64,000 nt of DNA from Bradysia coprophila (GCF_014529535.1 NW_023503293.1:3738741-3802740), one strand, 5' to 3'; shown: positions 53,035 to 63,940, counted from the first letter of the stretch. Notes: generated from the letters alone by a model not told the origin. Made by a program: numbers and translations.

Positions 53035-54399
53035 CTAATGAAAATATGAATAGCAATCGTCGTGTCGCTGATCTATTGAGACTGACACAACGTTGCTTTT
53101 GTTGTAAACTTGTAACTCACGGAATTGTGCCTTACTGACAATCAAATGACATCTGCTGTGCTGGTATTTTGTCTCGAATGTCCGTACAATCTTCCGTATT
53201 GCGACCGGTAGATGTAAAAATCTTGCTTGTGATATGGACAACATTCGAATATTCTGCGTAAGTTCCAATAACTTGGGTAAATTGAAAACAGTTGTAGAGC
53301 TGCGTATTGTAATTTCCTCCAAATTTGCCAAATGTCTGACGAGACCGGTATGGTTTTGTAACAGCCACTCGAAATCTGTTTCAATGGATCCACTATCATC
53401 TTCTCTGAAAATTTCGAGTCTTTTCGAATCAACCGAATATTTAAGCAGCCACAATCTGTAGGCGTAGTAATCAGAAAAATTGAAATTGAATTTCAGCTTC
53501 TTTATTCCACGCTGGGATATAAATGGCATCAATGGATGTGCAGCGAGACTAGACGCAGCCGTCGACACGACGTTCAAATTCGGTAAAGATGTTAGAAAAT
53601 TGTACGGCAGCGCAATGGACGTATTGGATGCGCCTTTGTTGTCGGAATTCGTGAAGATAAACACCTGTAATCCCTTGCAGTGCTCCGCCAAACAGTTACC
53701 AATAATTGATGTGGCATTCGCTCTAGGAATAGTATGTCCAGTGAAACTGAATACTCGAAGTTTAGGATGTTCTCGTATGAAATGTGTCAAGTCATTAACG
53801 TATAAATCACAGGACGAATGTATCCAGATTTCACATAAATGCTTCATGCAATCGATTCGGTTTCGGAACCAGTTGCATTGGACTTCGTCGGCTCTCAGCT
53901 TCAATACTTTGAGATTCAAGGCGCTACGGACAATTTTGTTCAATTCACCATCAGTATCTCGATCAATTTCTTCGGACTTGACTGAGTGCTTAATAGTCAG
54001 CTCCTCTAGGTTTGAAAATGACTTCAGCTCTTCTATTGTAATTCCAAAGTCAAATGGCCCTTGCGCTTCGTCTGTCTCGCGGAGCTTTACAATCGCAATA
54101 TGGATTTCTCTTATCTGGTTCGGTATGCAATTATCGTATATTTCCCTTAGTATGGAACCACAGTTATAACCAATGCATCTAAGCCTCCGCATTGATTTTC
54201 CGAATACATGTAAGATCTCAGACCTTTGCGTTACATTCACATACACCAGCTTTTTGCCAACTATATATTCCGAAAGCTCTTTGAAGTCTTTACCCATTTT
54301 AGATACTTGCAGCAAGTCGTTGATGTCCAAGAATTCTAATATTTTGAGCTGACAATGTCGGTTCAATTTGTGCAGAAATCGGGAATTGTTCGAATCCAT
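53035..54399 (-). CDS. Intronless F-box protein with degenerate leucine-rich region, 454 aa
   Basis: F-box proteins bind Skp1 and recruit substrates to SCF ubiquitin ligases. Residues about 8-45 (LHKLNRHCQLKILEFLDIND onward) fit an F-box with its Leu and hydrophobic spacing. The remaining 400 residues contain irregular leucine-rich segments such as SFSNLEELTIKH, LNLKVLKLRADE and LANLEEITIRSS, typical of FBXL-like substrate-binding arms. The frame is open from the ATG at 54399 to the stop without interruption. The lack of introns contrasts with most neighbours and fits either a retrogene or an insect-expanded F-box/LRR family. Substrate unknown. Candidate minus-strand poly(A) signals lie at 52575-52580 and 52443-52448. 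Confidence 0.85.
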   Translation of the reverse strand: MDSNNSRFLHKLNRHCQLKILEFLDINDLLQVSKMGKDFKELSEYIVGKKLVYVNVTQRSEILHVFGKSMRRLRCIGYNCGSILREIYDNCIPNQIREIHIAIVKLRETDEAQGPFDFGITIEELKSFSNLEELTIKHSVKSEEIDRDTDGELNKIVRSALNLKVLKLRADEVQCNWFRNRIDCMKHLCEIWIHSSCDLYVNDLTHFIREHPKLRVFSFTGHTIPRANATSIIGNCLAEHCKGLQVFIFTNSDNKGASNTSIALPYNFLTSLPNLNVVSTAASSLAAHPLMPFISQRGIKKLKFNFNFSDYYAYRLWLLKYSVDSKRLEIFREDDSGSIETDFEWLLQNHTGLVRHLANLEEITIRSSTTVFNLPKLLELTQNIRMLSISQARFLHLPVAIRKIVRTFETKYQHSRCHLIVSKAQFRELQVYNKSNVVSVSIDQRHDDCYSYFH

Positions 54400-55194
54400 T
54401 CTCTCGGTTATTTCTACAGTAAGTGATGAAATGTCGGCAGGTGCTTCGATTTTTGAGGTTGCCTTTTCACTCTGACTTATTTAGAAGTGAAGTTAGCTGC
54501 CGGCAGAAAATTTTCTAAATCATCAAATCATCATGGATGGAGAAATTTGGCGCTTTCTTGTTCGAATAGCCTTACATTGTGATCGTAAAATTGGTGGATT
54601 ATTCCTTTGAAAAGTTTTTAGTTTATATAAATCGACGACAATATAACCCAAAACGGTGTATCCAGTGAACAGCTAGAATGTCAAGTCATGTGACGTCGTT
54701 CCCCAGGGAGCCTACAGATACCGTTTCAACACGTCTATCTCAAAACTCATTAGACCGCTTGCATACTCGCCAGGGACCAAAAATTTAGCTTAACGAGACT
54801 TTTGTAATAATTCACTTAGTGTGGATGCACCAGTCTCCGGACAAGTAGTTCTTCACTGATAAACTTTTTTTATGGACTACTGATATATGTCCAGCGACTG
54901 CGACTAATGGTGCCGCCACCCAATCTAATTTATTTATTTTTTTAATGAAACAGGCGACGTGTTTGATCAAATTTTTTGTCATTATTTTTAAATTTTAAAA
55001 CCGATTTATTGAAGAAGTAAATGCATGATTGGTGTTAATAATAAATGGACTCAAATTATCCATAATTTACAATTTTATTATTTAATCACTCAAATTGGTG
55101 TCGTTACAATGTATCACTTTCAGTTCTCATTGTCCTGCTGTGTGCTAATCACTAAAAGATATAAACTAACTTACACGCTTATCAGCTTACAAAA

Positions 55195-56483
55195 ATGCGT
55201 TCCTATAAAATTCAGAGTGGAATCAACGACATGACAACACTATTTTATCGAATTGGTTTTTGGCATCGAGGACCAGCTGCCTCACCCAGGGAACTGTGCC
55301 TGAAGTTATTTTATTGCATTCTTTACGTTCAATTCCCGATTTCGCTGATGGGTGGTGCAATTATCAGTGACACTATAGGGGAGGCCATATTCTTGATGGA
55401 ACCATCAGTCATAACATCGGTCATGTTTACAAAATTGTGTGTCCTGATTTGGAAACAAAATGAAATTATGGAATTTTTGAATGGAATTTGCGTATTTCCG
55501 ATTAGATATGACGAAGACTTCATGTATGTCGATGTGAAATTGAAACGATTTATGACATTCGTTAGAGTAGTTCTGGGGGTGGCACTCGTTGCCGTTGGAT
55601 TCGAAGGCATTCTTGTACCGATTATAACAACTGAAAGATATTTATTTTATAAAATTGCATTTCCGTGGGACTGGAAAACAGACGATCGTGCATATTGGGC
55701 TGCAGTCGCCTTTGAGTTTATGGGAATTGTATTTACGGTTCTAGCGTTTGTATTTTCTATAGTCATATGGTACTTGCTGTTAAACTGTTCGTTACGGTAT
55801 GAAGTGCTTGGGAATGAAATGGGAAAGATGGGAAGTAAATGGGACAAAGTCAGAGCAAAGGTTTCAGTAATGGAAAGGGAAAACATCTTTTCGCGGGACT
55901 TAAAGGCATCAATCGAAAGCCACTTACGGATAAGGAAGTACAGTGATAATGTTAACATTAAAGAGGTACCTTGTGCTGTTTTAAATAATTCTTTTCCAGA
56001 TTGGTAGATCAATTGGAATCATTTCTCTTCAATTTATTTTTTCTTCAATTTTGTACGAGTGGGTTGTGCATTTGCACATCAATTTACAGTTTGGCATTCG
56101 TAAATTTTAAATACTTTTTCGCCACCACATGCCCGACTCATCCAATTTTATTTTATTGACAGAACGTCGGCAGTAGTAGAACGGAACGGTTATGTCACGT
56201 TTTCAATTTGTCGTATAACATATCCGAGATATTCATGATTACACTCTTCGGTAATGAGATTCTAGTTGCCAGCGATCGCCTTTCCTATTGTCTATTTGAA
56301 TCAAACTTTGTTGGCCAGACAATATCAGTAAAAAAGCGTATCATCATTTTTACTGAATATTTGAAGCAACCACAACGTCTGATGATTGGTAATTTGTATC
56401 CATTGACTTTGGAAACGTTCACTATGGTATACCAGTCTTTCGCTTTCATTGTTAAACTTTTTTTAAAAAAATTATTTCCTTGA
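55195..56483 (+). CDS. Or: Insect odorant receptor (7tm_6), 3 exons, 387 aa
   Basis: Ligand-tuned subunit of the insect olfactory cation channel, normally paired with Orco in the dendrites of olfactory neurons. Exons: 55195-55937, 56000-56099, 56163-56483; introns are 62 and 63 bp, GT/AG, and the joins keep frame (1164 nt). Hydrophobic spans occur near residues 40-60, 75-95, 120-145 and 175-205. The first join creates RIRKLVDQLESFLFNLFFLQFC, typical of the segment before span 5. The C-terminal third contains GNEILVASDRLSYCLFESNF and LYPLTLETFT, hallmarks of the family. Without the second splice there is an in-frame stop near 56157, so that intron is required. A second possible start is Met13. 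It is a single receptor here, not part of a visible tandem cluster. Ligand unknown. Membrane topology is expected to be inverted, with the N-terminus inside. Confidence 0.92.
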
Positions 56484-56539
56484 AATACAGGTCTTAAAGG
56501 GCGCCTACAGTATGTTCAATATTTTAAAAAACGGTGTGA

Positions 56540-56545
56540 AATAAA
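56540..56545 (+). terminator. Poly(A) signal for the odorant receptor gene
   Basis: AATAAA 57 bp after the stop codon at 56483, on the same strand. Confidence 0.6.
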
Positions 56546-59500
56546 TCAATATTCTTAAATGTCGATCCGTAATAATTTTGTTGTTGAATAAAAAACTTGC
56601 CCAAAGTTTGGACTTGTAAAAAGATCCAGGCAGATGAAATGTAAGCATGCAGTCAACGTTTCATTAAGGTCCAAAACAGCAGTTTTGCTTAAGAGGGTAC
56701 AAGCAAGGTAAATATACATACTGAAGGTAACGCAAATCCTCAGGGAATAGCAAGAAAGACGGACTGCAAGTTCCGGGTGAATATAAGATTTGTTATGTTG
56801 CATCCGTGACGTTTGGCGTGATAATTTTGGTGGAAGTGTGTTGTTTAGTATTGAGTTTTGGCATGTGCTGCAACCTAACAAAGTAGGGGTCCGTGTGTTC
56901 TTGCAGATTTGCGTTACCTTCAGTGTTTATATACTTTGGGTACAAGGGTTTAGCTTCGGACAAGAACCAAAATTTCGCGAAAAATAGGGCATGTTTAGGA
57001 ACATAATTCTCAGGATTCAAGAGATGGAATACAGCAAAAAGGGGATTAACGGTTAATTTGAAACTTACTTAACATAAATGTGTTTTCGCATTTATAACAT
57101 TACTAGATTTTCACAATTATAACACGTCTGCAAGCAAAATTTTTTCCACTTTAGGTACATTTTTTCGGCAGTACATCGAGAATAATCACATAAGTTGCTA
57201 CATTAAAACCGTTCCTTATGTCGCTGACCACGAAAATGTGTTTTAATTTTTTTAAATTCCGTTTTGTTTTGACGAAATTAGGTAAAATTAAAAAAAATTC
57301 TACGGCGGCGGCCATCTTTATTCCATTTATTTCAAGAAAAAATAGAGGTTACAGTTTCCTACTTCTAATTTTACGTAAGCACGCTAAAAAAATCAACTAA
57401 AAAAAACTATACAGAAAAGGAAAAGTTAGTCTGCGTAGCTTCAATACGCAATTTTAACGATTCAAAGACGCTACGAAGCTTGTTTTCATAGTATATGGTG
57501 TCCGTCTTCGATGTTTCAGATTCTTTTGTTGTTTGTTGAAGACACAACGAGCATTTCATTTGAATGGGTTGTGATTTTTGCCATTTTTAGAAGAAGAAGA
57601 AGAATGACGTTTCAGGTCTATGACGCTCAGTAAATATACATAATTTGTGAAACTATTTATGTTTCAGACATGTAGTATACGTTGAATAAATTGGTTTATT
57701 GAGTGAAATATCTCAATTTCAATAGATTATTGAAGTGAAAAATCAAAAAGAAAATGTTGAAATTGGCGCTGGCGATCAGTTTCGACGGGCAAACCATGAA
57801 ATTTCATCACAACCCATTAAACGATGTGGCGCCATGCCATAGTGCTTGGTTTATGTCCACAGCTACGCCCTTGTACGCTCTTAAGCATAAAATGCATAAA
57901 CAAAATAAAGCTTTTTTATACCTTATGCATAAAGTTCAGAAGCGCCTCAGCATGAAAAATTCAAAATTATATACCTACGCATCTGTTGTGGACGGTAGAC
58001 TTTAGGTAGTTTCGCTTGATGCCCTCAGTTCGTTCGGTCCACAACTCGCTAAATTGCCTAAAGACTACCGTCCACAACAGATACATAAATAACTATCACA
58101 CAACGTCTTCTTTACTACACTTCAGATAAGAAGCTTGGGACTTTTCAATTTTATATGAATATTTGGTATGACGCATTTTGAATTTTTTTCATAGACTTCA
58201 ATTGCCTAGATGTTGGGCCAGGATTACCTCTGTTCCCAACGAAATGTTGGTAGTTAATCAGCACTTTCTGCCTTTCCGGTCGGAAAAGCGATTTTCCATT
58301 TTCGTGTAAAAAATATTCACAAATTTGCATGCTCAATCACACAAGTCTACAAAAGTTAAAAAATTGATACAACCAATTTACCAGTATTTTTTAAAATGCA
58401 ACAAAAAATCAGAAATCACACACTTTCCACAAACTTTCTAATTTCCACTGAGAAAAATGCAGCATATTACTTCGTGATGATACTTATAATATATTACGCT
58501 GCTAAATTTGTTACTTTGTATCTAATTCTAACACTTTGACGCTTTGTCACATTAATATATGAGTCTTAAACGATCAATTTCTATTACAATAAATTAGTAA
58601 TACAGTTCTCATTTTTTCGATTAAATGACTCTTATAGCTGATAAAGAAATCGACTGATAATTGGCTGAACAGGTGTTCAATTGAACGGATTATTTAGTTG
58701 CAATTTAATAGGAAGATTAGATATTTCATACAAAGTTACAGTTTCCTAATTTAATTTTATTACTTTCAGTTTCGTTTTAAGTGTCAACGGTAGTCGTTTA
58801 TCGTGAGAGAATATTGTGCCAATTAAATAAATGTAAATTGGTCCGTTATTATGGCGAGTACGTTACCTTTTAAAAGTTTTTTTTTCGTTTTTAATTTTTA
58901 AGAAATAAATAAAATTTACGAAACCGGCAAATTCTCAAAATGCAATTTTTGTGCAACAAAATACAACAAAATATCCACCTGTACAGACTTACTACAAAAC
59001 GATCGACTCTAATTTACACCATTCAGATTTAAGGAAGAAGAAAAAAATCGGAAAGAACGGATGCAAGAACGGTTTGTTGTAACAGTGAATATCGACAAAG
59101 ATCCCTAGTGATGCAACGTAATCCAGAGACTACATAGATATAAGTATTAAGTGTAGACTAGATCTGACGTGAATATATTCCTAACGAGTCAGTCAGCAGA
59201 TATTTGTAACAGCTTCTGCTTTACACCAGATTAACAGCATTTTCTAAATACAAATGGCATAACTCGGGAGCAAAAAGTCAAGTTTACGTGAGACTGTTGA
59301 CCGAAGCTTTCACCTCGGATCAACAATTTTTCACTTTTCGTTCCTAGCTATGTATCTTCTAAATTGACTTGCATAAAATGTTTTGAGTGCTACAGTAACT
59401 AACCATAATCTTCTTTACGTTTTTGTGTTTTTCGTCTATTAGTGAAAGATCAGATAAAATACAAATAATATTATCTACCACGCTGCTTTGTTCGCCTTGG

Positions 59501-60000
59501 TAATCTGCATGCTCATGTAGTCTGCTTTTTATATCTCACACAGATGACTGAATCATTTAGAAAATACCCAAGATAATGAGCTCTCTTTGCGTTATTATCA
59601 ACCAAAAATTTTAAAAATATTCAAGAGATTGTCTGTATCAGTCACATTAAAAATTTTTTTAATCGATTAGTGCCAATTTGAAACCGAATCCAAGATTGAA
59701 TTCACGACAAAAGAACCGAACAATGAGACGCTGAATGGGCTAAATTACATGCGCTTGAATCTAACATTTTTTTCTCGGATAGAGTTCATTTTAAGGTCAG
59801 CAACAATTTAAATCTAAATTTAGATTTGATGACATGGGTCTGTCTTTCTATCAGTTTTCGTGTGGTTCGAATATTTAATCAGTGTTTGATTCTCCGCTAA
59901 TAGAATAGTCAGTATGCCATGATGATTCAAATCACTATTTTCGAGCCAAGCTCATCTACACACTTTTGGGACCTCAACAAAATTTCAATCAAAACCCAAA
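56546..60000. other. Intergenic region with a dispersed repeat
   Basis: No supported gene. Open frames are short and lack domains. One of them, ending near 58005, runs into the repeat at 57976-58088 and is treated as chance. A perfect 18-bp palindrome, AAATCTAAATTTAGATTT, lies at 59810-59827. Confidence 0.55.
57976..58088. repeat. Foldback MITE-like element, related to 26462-26550
   Basis: ATCTGTTGTGGACGGTAG at 57981-57998 is matched by the inverse ACTACCGTCCACAACAGAT ending at 58082; over about 26 bp there is one mismatch. The interior carries GCCCTCAGTTCGTTCGG, shared with the 26.5-kb copy. Confidence 0.75.
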
Positions 60001-60207
60001 ATGACTACGAAACAAACATACAAATTCGATAAGAGTTTGAATAAGACTGATGTTCGAACACAAGCTGAATATAAAAATTCTTTTCCAAAGACGACTAATC
60101 AGTGGTATGGCAGGCAGAAGCCACTTCCATACGAAGTTGCTGGTCCAATGGTTCAACGTATACCATATGTTAGACAACGAAGAATCGGATGTTGGGCGGT
60201 GAATTAA
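60001..60207 (+). CDS. Small uncharacterised protein, 68 aa
   Basis: I do not recognise this protein. It starts at an ATG in a good context (CCCAAAATGA), is basic, rich in Lys, Arg, Thr and Tyr, and has no signal peptide or membrane span. An AATAAA lies 32 bp after the stop, on the same strand, which is the main reason to treat it as a gene. The motif NQWYGRQKPLP and the small basic character are loosely reminiscent of short axonemal or testis proteins, but that is only an impression. It could also be a chance open frame. Confidence 0.4.
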   Translation: MTTKQTYKFDKSLNKTDVRTQAEYKNSFPKTTNQWYGRQKPLPYEVAGPMVQRIPYVRQRRIGCWAVN

Positions 60208-60238
60208 TGTACAAACAATTTAATGAAAAATATCGAGA

Positions 60239-60244
60239 AATAAA
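60239..60244 (+). terminator. Poly(A) signal after the 68-residue frame
   Basis: AATAAA 32 bp after the stop of the small frame at 60001-60207. Confidence 0.45.
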
Positions 60245-60454
60245 ATGTATTCTCATAAGTGACAAGTAATTTGAAGAACTGCTGTTTGTGACTGATGAGT
60301 GTGTAATTCCAATAGAGCCTAAGAATCAGTATGAGGCTCTACCTCTTCGAATTTGGCAGTGCGAAACATCAGCTTTTCGTCACTTCTTACACTCCTCCTG
60401 AGCGAAACCTTATAAAGAAGCCTGACAGATTTGTATGTGATTTGGATTACAGCC

Positions 60455-60492
60455 ATTAATGTTAACCGTCCATTAATGGCTGTAAGGGTGGA
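60455..60492. repeat. Short palindrome
   Basis: TTACAGCCATTAATG is followed, after an 8-base loop, by the exact inverse CATTAATGGCTGTAA. A related CATTAATG palindrome occurs near 10618-10640. It may be a remnant of a small inverted-repeat element. Confidence 0.6.
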
Positions 60493-60865
60493 TAATACTA
60501 AAGTTTCGTCAATCCATTGTTTATTTTGAGCTCATTGAAGCTTGTCAAAGATTTAGACTTTATACCCACTATCACATCTACTGCTACGAATTCTTCAAGT
60601 TTGGCGACGAACAACTTTTCTAAAATTCAGAGATGATAATAGATGGCGTTACTTCCGACGGCTGTAGGCAATGCCATCTGTTATCGATTATTTGCACTGA
60701 AAAGAATATTACTCTGCACCAGAACAGAATTTCTAATGAACTAAGTTTTGAATGTTACGTATGATGCCACTGTTTTCCGACGTTCCATAAAAAATGAGGG
60801 GCAAATCGACCGTCAGAAAAATCTGTTCTGGTGCTTTGTTTGCACGAAAGTGAGATCCTGGAATT

Positions 60866-61102
60866 TACAATTATTAAACGTAAAGCTTGTGTAGAATCAG
60901 CAAAAGCTGAACATCTCCAGCTGGTCGACAAAGACAATGCCTTTGTATTAAGGTCATCTATGTGCGCAATAACTCGTATGACTGTACTCGTTGTTTAGAA
61001 TGTGTTTTGATTGTATATTATACAAGTTGAGTATGTTTGTTGATTAGTTGGTGTAGTTCAGCTGTAGCTGATTCTACACAAGCTTTACGTTTAATAATTG
61101 TA
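60866..61102. repeat. Inverted repeat with 47-bp near-identical arms
   Basis: The arms are 60866-60912 and 61056-61102, inverse to each other with about two or three differences (both contain AAACGTAAAGCTTGTGTAG). They are separated by 143 bp. The high arm identity suggests a recent or homogenised element. It lies upstream of the zinc-finger gene. Confidence 0.8.
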
Positions 61103-61170
61103 GGTCATCTTTTGTAACGTTAAAAATCGCAGTTGAGATTCACAGGTCATTGCCACCTCTTTGAAGTCTA

Positions 61171-61372
61171 CACATTCAAAATAATCGCGGCTTGTGAACT
61201 TTCGGCACCCTGGACTTTACTTAAATAGTCGTGGAATGCCTCCAAATAAATTTCTAAAGATCTAGAATTCAGTTTTGGATTCTTAGAAATTTATTTGGGG
61301 ACATTCCTTGACTATTTAAAGTAAAGTCGAGGGTGCCGAAAGTTGGCAAGCCGCAATTAATTTCAATGTGTG
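61171..61372. repeat. Foldback element with about 93-bp arms
   Basis: The arms are about 61171-61263 and 61278-61372. Shared blocks include ACTTTCGGCACCCT and AAATAAATTTCTAA, each with its inverse in the opposite arm. The arms differ at roughly one site in seven. It lies about 300 bp upstream of the zinc-finger coding region, close to where its promoter or first exon should be. Confidence 0.8.
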
Positions 61373-61736
61373 GTGAATCTGTTGACAGTGAATTTAAGAT
61401 TTCTAGACATCACCTGAATTCTAAGTACGTTTTCAACTGCTGTACAGCATTCCGATAAAAACATTACGGACAAACCGGCTGCCGCCAAAAATTCAAAGCC
61501 ATGCAAATTAGCACAAAACTTTATGTCATAATATGTCAAAATATCAACGACAACAAACCGTCACAACAAACTGTAATAAAAATAAACAAAATTTTCATAA
61601 ACTAATTCATTAAATTTATTGTGCGTGAAGCCCTCATATTCCAAATGGTTCCTTCTTATTGACATCAGATATTGCTGCAGAAATCGAACACTCTACCAAA
61701 GAGGAAGTGGACCATCACAGTGATTGTTCTGAGACG

Positions 61737-62911
61737 ATGGATCTGAATATTGTTATAAAGTCTGAGTTGGTCGAAGTGATAGCTGTCCCCATGGAACACA
61801 TAGACATTAAGGCAGAGATCATAGACTACGATGAAGTTAATATTAAACAAGAAGAAATCGAGGCAGAAATGGCACATTATCCCGAGATTAACATTAAACA
61901 AGAAGACCCAATCGATGCAGACTTTGGTTGTTCGGGTAGTAAGACTTTCAGCGATACAGAAATCAAGATTGAAGATAAGGAGGCTGTTGAACCAATGCAA
62001 AGTTGGGCAGTGAATACAGTGAAGATGTCGTTCGAGTGTTATATTTGTAAACTGTCTGAACGCAGCGTTTATAATCTTCATCTACATATGAATAGACATC
62101 AAAATGTTCAATCGTTCGATCCCCGTGTATGTACTATATGTTCGAAACGCTGCCAATCGGTATTCCACCTGAAACGGCACATGGCCTACCATTCCGAAGA
62201 TAAGAATATTAACTGCGAGATATGCTCGAAAAAGTTCAAAACAAAAGATTGCCTCAAACAGCATATGCGAATACATGGCGACAAAAGATTCTCATGCACC
62301 ATATGCTCGCAAAAATTGAAAACGCGCAACGGCCTCAAGATTCATATGATGAATCACAAAGGTGACAAGCCGTTCGATTGCAAACTCTGTCCGTTTAAAT
62401 GTACCAACAGCGGACGATTGCTGTATCACATACGTTCCTATCATACCGGCGAGAAGGCCTTTAGCTGTACAGTATGTTCAAAGAGATTCTCAACAAGTGG
62501 TAATTTAGCAATACATCGACGCCTCCACACCGGTAAGAAACTCAAATTCGATCAGATCTTCAAGCTGAATCATAACATTTATTGCCAATCGTTTCATTGA
62601 CAACAACAGGCGAAAAACCGTACGTTTGCGATAAGTGCTCCAAGGCGTTCAGCCAAAGGCCGGCGTTAAAACGACACAGACTTACGCATGAAGAATACAG
62701 ACAGTGGTTTGAGTGCAGTGTCTGTTCGAAAAAATTAGCAACGAGCAAGAGTCTACAGCTTCATTTGGAAATCCATACTGGCGGAGAAAAGCGTTTCAAA
62801 TGCAATTTATGCTCATATGAAACACGACATCGGTCGTGTTTACGGAGTCACATGGACGCACACGATCGCAATGGTCCTTTGTGGTATCATAAGCCCAACG
62901 ACAAACATTAA
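61737..62911 (+). CDS. C2H2 zinc-finger protein, nine fingers, 365 aa or longer
   Basis: A probable sequence-specific DNA-binding transcription factor. Exons: 61737-62532 and 62610-62911, with a 77-bp GT/AG intron that falls inside a linker and restores HTGEKPYVCDKC at the join. Nine C2H2 fingers can be counted, including CEICSKKFKTKDCLKQHMRIH-type units; some linkers are the canonical TGEK type. No N-terminal ZAD domain is seen. The first 90 residues are acidic and carry five IKxE motifs matching the SUMO acceptor consensus (IKSE, IKAE, IKQE twice, IKIE). The frame is open back to 61629 without an ATG, and a possible acceptor ends at about 61668, so an upstream first exon may add residues; I used the first in-frame ATG. 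Target genes unknown. Such genes are often lineage-specific in insects. Confidence 0.85.
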
Positions 62912-62949
62912 AAATTCACCAGATTTATTTCCATTGTACATAGCTAGTC

Positions 62950-62955
62950 AATAAA
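62950..62955 (+). terminator. Poly(A) signal for the zinc-finger gene
   Basis: AATAAA 39 bp after the stop codon at 62911, on the same strand. Confidence 0.65.
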
Positions 62956-63832
62956 ATCGACATATTATTTCATTACCTGTGTTGAACTGAAATTTAACTT
63001 CTGTCTTCAATCAGGTTACTCTAAACTGAAGACAACCCACCTTACTTACGCTAGTCCAAAGATTGGACAATCTGTATTCTTAGAATATTATTCATTTACT
63101 GTGCATAACCGATGGGGCGTCTCTTGAGTTCAGGACTTATTTTCGTTAAATTCTTGAAAAGTCTTGATAATGCTCGAAATTCTAAAAATTTAAGAATTAT
63201 CGGGAATTTTCGCAGTCCTAAAGTCTTGAAAATTCTCGAAATTCACAAAGGAACTGCTGCAAATAGATCCTGTAAGTTAGATTGCCGTGAAGTATCGACA
63301 AAATTCAAAGCACCTAGCAGGATATTAGAGGTTTCTTGGTGTCAAATAGAGTAGTTTTTAGTACGAGTTGCCATTTACATTAAATTAGACAGGAGTCGCC
63401 GTGAGATGCCGTATTGGAGGTAAATTTGAAAATCGACAATAAACGAAAAAATGGTTACTGAAAAGTATATGAAAAAATGTAACTCCGAGAACAAACATAA
63501 ACGATTACTAAGACGAGTTATGTCCTTGTAGAAACTGACCTACAGTAAAACATTTTCATTAAAAACCTTTACATGCCGGTCACTGTCTATGTTCACGCAA
63601 TATTCAATTTACAACGAACTAAAAGCATAATCAGCCATTAAGCAACAGTCGTTCCAAATGAGTACTCTAACAAAAGTTCCCGTAGGAAATTCTAGGTGCT
63701 TTGCAAAAAAAAAATTCCACTACCAACTTTCTTGTCAAAAAGCTTTTTGTGCACCGGACAAATGAAATACGACAGTTGTTGAGAAATGTCAGTTTTTCCC
63801 GAACGATTGGTACGAAATAGTACATTACTATG
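62956..63832. other. Intergenic sequence after the zinc-finger gene
   Basis: No supported gene. Around 63150-63240 there are imperfect copies of a motif like TCTTGAAAATTCTCGAAATTC, a small degenerate tandem region that gives a chance open frame. Confidence 0.5.
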
Positions 63833-63940
63833 CAAGGGAAGTAAAGTGATATCTCGTATCCAGATGAGTAAAAGTAACCGAGGGCTTTAGCCCGAGGTAC
63901 ATTTACTCATCGTGATACGAGATATCACTTTATTTTCCGT
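63833..63940. repeat. Foldback hairpin at the window end
   Basis: The left arm (about 63833-63887) and the right arm (about 63890-63940) are inverse copies, including AAAGTGATATCTCGTAT and its inverse ATACGAGATATCACTTT, around a loop of a few bases. The interior carries GAGGGCTTTAGCCCGAG, itself a small hairpin. The element may continue past the window edge. Confidence 0.8.

Noticed and set aside
57754-58005. 83-codon open frame
   Set aside because: It ends inside the dispersed repeat at 57976-58088 and has no recognisable family.
63150-63240. Tandem-like motif, considered as a CRISPR or satellite array
   Set aside because: Units are too few, degenerate and unevenly spaced, and the genome is eukaryotic.
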